From positions 552,501-592,500 of the forward strand of contig NC_006694.1 of the NCBI RefSeq assembly GCF_000091045.1: DNA of 40,000 bases, read 5' to 3'. The number at the start of each line of letters is the position of its first letter. The stretch's first letter is position 1. This document shows positions 33,016-40,000 of the stretch, piece by piece. The position numbers were made by a program, and so were the translations under genes. This DNA comes from Cryptococcus deneoformans JEC21. Lineage: Eukaryota; Basidiomycota; Tremellomycetes; Tremellales; Cryptococcaceae. Below the pieces are notes generated by a model, which worked only from the letters and a program-made list of their open reading frames with translations, ran no database searches and was not told where the DNA came from.

Positions 33016-34788
33016 ATGAGCGTCACTGCTATAACGACCGAAGTTGTTGACGCTAATCCCGCTTGCCCTCGAGATGATCTTGAGTTGGTGGCGATCTCCT
33101 CAGTTGTGGGCCGCGAAGCTGGCGAAAAAGATCCATACAGCCTAAGAAAGAAGATGATTGGGGAAGACGAGATCAAGGATCTTCGCCAGTCAGTCATCAT
33201 GATCTGTCGTCTTCTGTGCTGTATGTAACTGACAGATATTGCTGATTATAAACGATAGGCGCAAAACCGGTGGTGACAAGCTTGCCAGCTTCTACGAGTC
33301 ACAGAATGAGCGCATCAATGACTTATTGAAACCCATGTCCGCTCACTCCGCTGAGGCAGCTCAAGAGGCTAAAGATAATGCCCTCAAAGTGAAGATAGCT
33401 ATCAACGCCTCGTTTATAGCAAACATTGCTTTGGCCATATTGCAGTTGTATGCCGCCATCAGCAGTATGAGTTTGGCCCTCTTTGCCAGTTGCATTGATG
33501 CCGGTTGGTTTCCCCTTATTGATAAATCTAACAATTGCTTATAATTATGATCTATAGTTTGTAAGTCATAGCGCATAATCCAGCATAGTCGCGTCTCTTG
33601 CAAATTATTAACGAGCCATCAGTTGACCCCTTTGCTAATTTGATTCTATGGCTGGCCCATCGACGGTCTGATCGGGCAAATGAGAACAAATGGCCAGTCA
33701 GGGGTTCACGCTTTGAGACCAGTTAGTCCTAGTTCATCATTCTATATTTTACTAACTGATTTGTGTCTTTAGTGTAAGCTACTTATGAAGATCCTTCGTG
33801 CTCAAGTACTGGACTCTGACGTATGTTCACGACTAGCGGCAACATCATTTACGGATCTATTATGGGCGGCGTGAACGTTATCCTTGTTGTGGAGTCCATT
33901 CAGGAATTTGTTACTCACACAGGTGATGATTTGAACGAATTTCATTTGGCGTCTATTATAGCCGTCGCAGTTGCTTTCGGTACGTATCTCAAACTATTTT
34001 CGTTCAACCGGCGATCGGAAATATCTTATGTCTCTGTAGGTGTTAAGTTTTGCCTCTTCCTATATTGCTTGGCCATCCGAAAATCTTCTTCTCAAGTTCA
34101 AGTTCTGTGGGAAGACCACCGAAATGACCTTTTGACGTAAGCGGGCGTAACTTTCGTGATTCTGTGCGTTGACTGCTGATGCAAATGTCAACAGAAATGG
34201 GTTTAGTATCTTGACGGCTGCCGGAGGTGCCAAACTTCGGTGGTGGGTAAGTCATGGCCTGAAAACAAAACGGACCTGAGACGGCTGACAAGTCTCTCAA
34301 AAACAGATCGATCCTATGGGCGCAACGATCATTGCCTTGGTCATCATTATTGTATGGACTCGCACTGTGTATGGTGCGTCATTTGGCTCGAATTCCAACT
34401 TCTGGAATATTAACCACTTGACAGAGCAATTCACTTTTCTGGCAGGCATCACTGCCCCTCCGGATTTCATCAATCTTGTAACGTACAAGGCCATGACATT
34501 CTCCCCTTCTATCACTTCTGTAGACACTGTCCGAGCCTATCATTCAGGTCCACAGTATTTTGTCGAAGTGGATATTGTGTTACCCCCTGAAATGCCTCTT
34601 TGGGAAGCCCATGACATCGCTCAGGATTTACAAGACCAGATCGAGAAGTTGAAGGATGTGGACAGATGCTTCGTGCACGTCGACCATGAGATTTCTCACG
34701 AGCCCGTGAGTTAATTTGTTTCAGTCAGAACTTCAGAAGTCTTGCCTGAATACTGATGAGCATGTAGGAGCACCGCAAGAAGGTATAA
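33016..34788 (+). CDS. Cation diffusion facilitator, Mn-type CDF transporter
   Basis: Proton-coupled exporter of divalent metal, by motif a manganese-type CDF. Exons 33016-33188, 33259-33503, 33558-33560, 33623-33721, 33773 (single base), 33837-33979, 34040-34136, 34195-34246, 34307-34373, 34425-34705, 34768-34788 give 393 residues in frame. Both metal sites are DxxxD rather than the HxxxD of zinc transporters: DAVFD at 138-142 and DHRND at 247-251. Other CDF blocks: SLALFASCIDAVFDPFANLILW, FETIGNIIYGSIMGGVNVILVVESIQEF, DPMGATIIALVIIIVWTRTVY, and a C-terminal cytosolic domain with HSGPQYFVEVDIVLPPEMPL and VHVDHE. Codons 140-141 need the 3-nt exon and codon 174 needs the 1-nt exon. The start at 33016 was chosen over 32959. 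A decayed partial copy lies 470 bp downstream. Confidence 0.9.
33558..33560 (+). other. 3-nt microexon (TTT) in the CDF gene
   Basis: Lies between a 54-nt intron (33504-33557, GTTGGT...CTATAG with CTAAC branch) and a 62-nt intron (33561-33622, GTAAGT...CATCAG with TTAAC). It completes Val140 and starts Phe141 within the DAVFD metal-binding motif. Skipping it as one 119-nt intron would keep the frame but delete Phe and ruin the DxxxD spacing. The same microexon, TCT, is found at the same phase in the nearby pseudogene. Confidence 0.8.
33773..33773 (+). other. 1-nt microexon (T) in the CDF gene
   Basis: Lies between a 51-nt intron (33722-33772, GTTAGT...CTTTAG, branch ACTAAC) and a 63-nt intron (33774-33836, GTAAGC...GACTAG, branch CTGAC). 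It supplies the middle base of codon 174: A at 33721, T at 33773, C at 33837 make ATC (Ile) and give ETIGNIIYG. A single intron over both would shift the frame. Equivalent description: two nested or consecutive introns (a stwintron-like arrangement). Confidence 0.65.
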
Positions 34789-35254
34789 GACTCCCAAAGG
34801 AAGTAGGAAGCCTTCATAAGACTATCGTCTAGGTCATAGAAATTGATGGTACAAGTGTTCCTTTATAGTATGGTAGGTCAAACGTCCCCTTTTTATTTTC
34901 TCTTTACAATGGCGCCTTCGTCTGACAATTAAAGCCCAGTTAGATACGAGAACGAGACGACTCCAGGGTATCGGCAGTGAGACATGCATTTCAGTTCATA
35001 GGAGGTGTCTGCTTCCCGACGAATAAGAAGTATACGTCTATCAATCTTTTCCCTCCTTTTTTCAATTCTGCAAGCTTCTTCTCACCGTTCGGAGAGTACA
35101 AAAGCCGAAAGTGATAAAGTCTATTCGTCTAATGCTCTTGCTACTCTACAAATCTCAATCTGTGAAACGATCCTCGATCACCAAATAAAGTGGCGAACAC
35201 TACCATAATCACTCTCCTACTGCTACTCAGTCTTCGGATGTGAACATCTTACCC
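34789..35254. other. Spacer between the CDF gene and its decayed copy
   Basis: 466 bp with no supportable gene. Should contain the CDF transcript 3' end and the former promoter of the duplicate. No repeat bordering the duplication was noticed. Confidence 0.35.
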
Positions 35255-35923
35255 ATGACTGACTCTCCTTCTCGTAGCCCATACAAATCTTACGACGTGA
35301 AACAAGTCTCAGTTTCCGTTGCGGCCGGCATGGATGTCATCAACGAGAAAGACCATATGTTTCTCAAAGAGAGGATTATCAATGAAAAAGGTGTATGAGA
35401 ACTCAAACAGTAGGTTGTATGGTATTTTGTATAGTGGTGATAGTTGTTTTGACTCGCTGTTTCTGTTCAGACGCCGAAAGGGCAAGAAACTTGCAAAGTT
35501 CTATACCGTGCAAAATTCTAGAATCGACAATCTTCTCAAGCCTATGAGAGCACATACATCAGATTCCTCCCAAGAAAAAGCGAATAAAGCTCTTCGTGTC
35601 AGAATTGTCATTCATGCGTCGTTCATTGCAACTGCTGTCTGGCTGTTTTACAGCTATATGTACCCATAAACAGCGGCGGTTTGGCGTCGTTTGCCAGCTG
35701 TATCGATGCTGGTGGGTGAAAGCGGGTGCATGTAGGGCTGGGTGCTGATCAATAGGATTGACCAGTCTGTAAGTTACTTGGAAGGAGGGAAGACTGGTCG
35801 AGCAAAATGAGCTAAATTGAGCAGTCAATCTGTTGGCGAACATATTGGTCTGGATAATTTATCGAGCTTCGAATAGGGCCGACAAAAATAGATGGCCTAT
35901 TGGTGGCTCGAGCTTTCAATCTG
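35255..35923 (+). pseudogene. Degenerate partial copy of the CDF transporter gene
   Basis: Homologous to the N-terminal half of the adjacent CDF gene, in the same orientation. Exon equivalents: 35255-35409, 35471-35711, microexon 35766-35768, 35825-35923. Matching segments include KLAKFYTVQNSRIDNLLKPM (parent KLASFYESQNERINDLLKPM), LASFASCIDA, and NRADKNRWPIGGSSF (parent DRANENKWPVRGSRF). Damage: an in-frame TGA at 35396-35398 near the end of exon 1, a 1-nt loss relative to the parent in exon 2 (about 35625-35650) that shifts the frame to a TAA, loss of the second Asp of the DxxxD motif (Asn instead) and no recognisable downstream exons. The 99-nt fourth exon keeps exactly the parent length. 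A tandem duplicate that has decayed is the simplest reading. Confidence 0.8.
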
Positions 35924-36201
35924 GTAAGTCCGTTACCTATGCATGCATGGTTTTGCCTTGGTAACCATATCAGTAGTTCAACAGTGTGGCAACTTTTGAG
36001 CAGGTCCTCCGAACTATTACTAACAGATATCCAGCCATGTTCCGACCGTAACTCTCTACCTATGCAAGCTTGTTTTTATTATTCCGAAATCTATTATCGA
36101 CACAACATATCTCCACAACCGCCGCCACTCAAGATGAAGTATGTGCATACAAAGACCAGAGTTTTACAAATTATATATTAAAGATAGTTTCATATGATTG
36201 T

Positions 36202-37152
36202 TCAGAACACGGGTTTCTTGGGTAAAGACGCAAAACCTTTTTTGACTGGCTGCGCTTGCACTAACGATTTGTGCTGTGCCACAGATGGAAGAGAGCTATC
36301 CGACAAAACAGGCGATTTGCTTGATGGTTCGGCTGTTACTTCGTCTTTCTGAGCAGCATCACTCCTTTGTCCTACCAGCTCGGACTGCATTTCTCTTTCG
36401 AGCTCCGCTGCTGCCTTTTCCCCTTCAATATCTCCTAGTAGCTCCTCTGCAGGTAGGTTTGGGATAGGTGATGCGCTATTGGAAGCCTCGGCGGGGGACC
36501 CGACACCTGAGCCTGGAATCCAATTCTCGTCGGGGGGTTTACGTTGTTGCATCGAAGCGAGCTTAGCTTCCATGGCTGCTATTTGGGCAGCAGTACTGTG
36601 ACCATATGAGCATGGACATTGGGCGTATACAAATTTGAATCCTTACGATTGAGGTTTGCGTTGGCTCTTCAATAATGATAGAGTGGTAGTCTTAGTGGGT
36701 TCCGCTCTACGACCTTTAGTAGGCAACATGGAATTGTCAGGAGGCGCCTGACGACAATCAGCATTGTTCATGAGTCTCAGAGGCTGTCGACTTACCGTGC
36801 TGGCGTAGGTAACTACAAGTTTACGGCCTCGAAGGAGTCGATCATGAAGTTTGACCATTGCTTTCAAGGCATCCTGGCTGCTTGTGAGCCACACGGAATC
36901 TTCCCGTACGCATATGACGCCACTTACTGCTTTGTCTAAGAACTGAATGAACGCAAATCCTCTTGGCTTTCCCTTGAGAATCCCTGTTTTGTGGAACATG
37001 AAGTCGAGTTTTGTGATCTTACCATACTTTGAAAAGATCTGGATGAGGGTAAACTCGTCGACGGTGGGGGAAAGATTCCCAACATAAAGACGGTCTGCGT
37101 TTGGTCCTACCGGAGTGGAGGAGGATGAGGCGACCGGCTGCGTGGACTGCAT
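36202..37152 (-). CDS. RBM18: RBM18-like RRM protein
   Basis: Exons 37152-36928, 36873-36796, 36747-36647, 36595-36202 give 265 residues. One RRM at about 20-100: RLYVGNLSPTVDEFTLIQIF, KLDFMFHKTG, RGFAFIQF and a late LLRGRKLVVTYA. The FHK-x-G-x4-G-PRGFAF order and the following TAAQIAAMEAKLASM helix match metazoan RBM18 (family knowledge), whose molecular role is poorly defined. The C-terminus is acidic then ends in a basic KKGFASLPKKPVF tail. It shares a 290-bp divergent promoter with the gene at 37443. Confidence 0.85.
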
Positions 37153-37442
37153 GGTGTTTGAGGTGAGATGGAGATGGATCGAGAAGTAAGAAGCGGGGCC
37201 GATGAGATGGAGGGATCAGCGAGGAAAGCGACCAACGAACAAAGTGATCGAAGATGGCAGAAGATAGATCGGAGAATGCTATTTGTTGTTTTGGGTGCAT
37301 GAGCTGTGATTAGGAAAGTGATCTGCTGCTGATTAGCGGAACCAATGTTTTATTAGTTTTCATGATGACATCATGAGAAGCTGTAATAAATCTCTTTGCC
37401 GTTACATTAGGAAGAACACGTCGCCATTTACCGCTGAACCTT
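37153..37442. promoter_or_regulatory. Divergent promoter between RBM18-like and right-edge gene
   Basis: 290-bp head-to-head region. Nothing specific beyond its position; no clear TATA box. Confidence 0.4.
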
Positions 37443-40000
37443 ATGTTTGTCCATATCCTCATATTCAACCGCGAAGATGGACTCGTAAGCAGCCAGCCCC
37501 TTCTCCCCCGCATCGCTGACCCCCGCAGCCTCGACGAGCCACTCCATCTCCACATCCTCACTTCCCTTGCTTCCAGCTACGCCGCACATCCTTCAAACTC
37601 CGATGAACAACCCATACACGCACTCACTCGCGGTCTTCCACAGACCGCGCTCTCCACATCCGCTGGTCAAGGCCTTCCGGGCTCAGACGAAGAAGACGAT
37701 GAATGGGTATGTTCATCTCATTAAGGACATTCCTGATCGGATTGCTGATGACTTATAGACCGAGCTGGAGATCAATCATGCGATATCTTATGCCCATTAC
37801 GTCTACTCGCTCCCTATCACGTCTCTGAACCTCGCAGCATCGGTTGAAAAATTGAAAAAGCTTCTGTGGGGACTCATTCGGCAGGGGACAATAGTAGTCG
37901 ATCCCATCGCTTCTCCGGCTTCATCGTCAAGTGCCCGAGCGGACGTCGGCCTAGCAGGTTCGGTAGGGCAAGCGCAACTTTGCCAAGACCTTATCAAAGC
38001 TATGATCTGGGCTGGCTGGAGCAGTGAGGAGGCTAGGTCTGATGTGGGGGAAACATTGGTGAGACTCGGGCAGCAGATTGCAGATTTGTGCTCGTCCAAT
38101 GCGCAAACCAGTAAGTACAATCGAGCCAACTGTAAAGCAAGGCTGCTGATTTGCCCATTATAGCCTTTCCCTTGGTTCTTCTCAACTCGATCCATTCGGT
38201 AATCACCCACTGTCCCCTTCCTCCTTTCCCAACATCCATCGTTGCTCGATTGGTATCCGCATTCCTTCCAATTTCATCCCCGAAATTCCTTGTGAAACTC
38301 GTCAGGCAATCGTCATCAGCTGCTTCAACCCCTCATTTTCGTTTGCCTAAGAATAGCCCATTTTTAGCTCAGTACCCAAGCTCCCCAGTTGCGGTGGTCA
38401 TGCTTGTCACAGAGGCAATAACTGCTCTCTTGGGTAACTCCCTCTTTTCCCAGCCTGACATCAATGAAGTCCAAAAAGCTTTTGTGAAACACTCTGATCA
38501 AATGAATTCCCCGTTCCTTCCCAACTCCGAACCTTCTGGCTCAAGGCCTGTATTGGAACATCAAATAAACCAACTTGTGTCATTCCCGGTGGAAGGTCAC
38601 GGCTTATCTTCGACACCGGAAGGTCGAGCGGTACTTGCGGAGGCGGATAGGATGAGTTTGCGATGGTGGAGTGATTTGATGGGATCAACATACGTTGATG
38701 CAGAAAGGGAACTTCCAGGAAGGAGGGGTAATCTGTTCGCTCATGGGAGAAATGAGCCGGAAGAAGAAGTAGATTTGACCGTTGCTGTTCTTGTAAGTTC
38801 CAATGTTGCTCTTGTTCTGGTGACTGCTAACAGTGTCGCCAGCACCTGATGAACATGATCGTCTTGCGTCAGCCAGATGGAGACAAAACTCAGCTTGCCA
38901 GGCTTAAAATGTTGCTATCAGAAAGTTCTACAATCACTGATGCCAGAGTTCTCGAGGCTGCCTTCACTTGCACCACCATTCTTGTCAGGAAGTAAGTGAT
39001 CCCACTTCTTTTTGGCCTCATTTTGACGTTATATTGCAGCAATCCTTCTCTTGGGACTCCAATGACTCACCATATTCGTCGTCTGTTGATGACCCCTCTG
39101 CCAGCGTTCGAGGGGGAGATCGCGGGGCTGGGGGGAGATGTGCCCCCAGCAGTAGTGGCAGCAGGAAAGTGTCTGTCCGTTTGCATTGAAGTGAGTTAGC
39201 AATGTTGGGACAGGCTAAGGTCAACTAACTTTACGCTGTATTAGATGTCCGCCAACGATGATCTTACCTCGTCTACCCTTTACTCCCTCCTTAATACACT
39301 CAGCCATGGGCAAGGAAATTCTGGTTCGGCAGGCGTCAACTCCATCCGTTCTCTTCCCTTGCATTATCAAGGCGGAGAAGCTGATACGTATACTTTGAAG
39401 ACCACTCTCACAGGAGGAAAAGGTTCAGAGGAGCAAAGGAGACTTGTAGCGGCTGCCGCGGTTCAGGTTGTCAGCCGACTGGCCTTGGAGCTGGGGAAGG
39501 ACGATGTAAGCCTGTTTCATGTTGTATCTTGTTATGTATGGATACTAATATGTGACCAGATATTGCATCTCAGTTTAGCTATGCTGCTACAGCGACTCCG
39601 GGGCGTCGACATCGCCACAGAAGCAACTATTGTCGCCAATCTTGTACCGCTTGCCCTTGCCAGCTCCAACGCAGACCTCATCGAAGTCTACCGTGCCTTT
39701 TCCCAAATCGCTCGCTCCTCTCATCCTGAAGATCCACGCAGGTCGTCCAACGCAATCCTCGCTGCATTGACTACGCTAGCGAAAGGCATGTACAAGAGGC
39801 TGGACTGCGCGGATGGGTATCTGGTTGAACTCCTTACGCTCTTTGCCGATAAGGGTACTCAAACCCAGATGATATCGATGGCTGCGCACGCATTCGATTC
39901 TAAAGACCGAGAACAGCTCGCCCAACTCCGTACTGAAGGAAACACTAGAGTTGCGGATATGAAGTCTTGGCTTTCAGCCCTTCTTATCCCCATTTCAACT
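37443..40000 (+). CDS. Large alpha-helical protein, possible PI 4-kinase Stt4 N-terminus (partial)
   Basis: Open at the right edge. Exons 37443-37706, 37759-38110, 38164-38792, 38843-38991, 39040-39190, 39245-39505, 39560-40000 and beyond give at least 749 residues in frame. The protein is a chain of amphipathic helices with low-complexity Ser/Pro loops and no catalytic motif in this part. Segments such as LDEPLHLHILTSLASSYA near the start, LLNSIHSVI and TRVADMKSWLSALLIPIST at the window end resemble the N-terminal solenoid of fungal Stt4/PI4KA kinases, which make PI4P at the plasma membrane. That assignment is from memory of the family and uncertain; another HEAT-type scaffold is possible. 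A kinase domain downstream of the window would settle it. Confidence 0.7.

Noticed and set aside
33504..33622. Single 119-nt intron in the CDF gene instead of two introns and a microexon
   Set aside because: It keeps the frame but gives DAVD in place of the DAVFD metal motif, exceeds the usual intron length here, and ignores the matching microexon in the pseudogene.
35319..35669. 116-codon frame within the CDF-like relic as a functional small gene
   Set aside because: Its second half aligns with the N-terminal part of the neighbouring CDF transporter but is cut by a frameshift and stop; its first part is out of frame with the homologous exon.
1..40000. tRNA, rRNA, transposon, viral or CRISPR elements
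   Set aside because: No cloverleaf, rRNA core, transposase/reverse transcriptase motif, terminal repeats or spaced direct repeats were seen by eye; a tRNAscan or repeat search was not possible.

Overview
The window reads as nuclear DNA of a basidiomycete yeast, most likely Cryptococcus or a close relative in the Tremellales. Nearly every gene is cut by many short introns (mostly 45-66 nt, GT-AG, with CTRAY-like branch sites close to the acceptor). About 90 introns can be placed from conserved protein sequence and reading phase, and every complete gene model sums to a whole number of codons. The species call is an inference from gene structure and gene content. I see no rRNA, tRNA, transposon or CRISPR array.

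Layout. 1-1290 holds nothing I can support. 1291-3565 (-) is a PlsC/GPAT-type acyltransferase of lipid synthesis, divergent from 3942-5309 (+), an SRP40/Nopp140-type nucleolar protein. 5527-7709 (-) is aspartokinase. 9190-23011 looks like one catabolic cluster: a DapA-family 2-keto-3-deoxy sugar acid aldolase (-), a Zn2Cys6 regulator (+), a DgoD-type galactonate dehydratase (-), an ACS/Dal5-family transporter (+) and a secreted GH105-like glycosidase (+). 23294-26899 (-) is recyclin-1 (F-box, CaaX), 28391-29385 (-) an RRM protein, 29768-32627 (-) exocyst subunit EXO84, 33016-34788 (+) a Mn-type CDF metal transporter followed by a decayed partial copy (35255-35923). 36202-37152 (-) is an RBM18-like protein, and 37443 to beyond the right edge (+) is a large helical protein, possibly the N-terminus of phosphatidylinositol 4-kinase Stt4.

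The proposed cluster would work as follows: the glycosidase frees sugar acids outside the cell, the transporter imports them, the dehydratase turns D-galactonate into 2-keto-3-deoxy-galactonate, and the aldolase cleaves that directly to pyruvate and glyceraldehyde without a kinase. The regulator in the middle is the obvious candidate controller, and a near-palindrome TTCGGWCCGA occurs in both divergent promoter regions of the cluster.

The most unusual observations concern splicing. The CDF gene needs a 3-nt and a 1-nt microexon to rebuild conserved motifs in frame, and the neighbouring pseudogene keeps the same 3-nt microexon with the same phases. The Zn2Cys6 gene appears to carry a rare AT-AC intron starting ATAAGT. 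EXO84 appears to carry a GC-AG intron. None of this has been tested against transcripts here.
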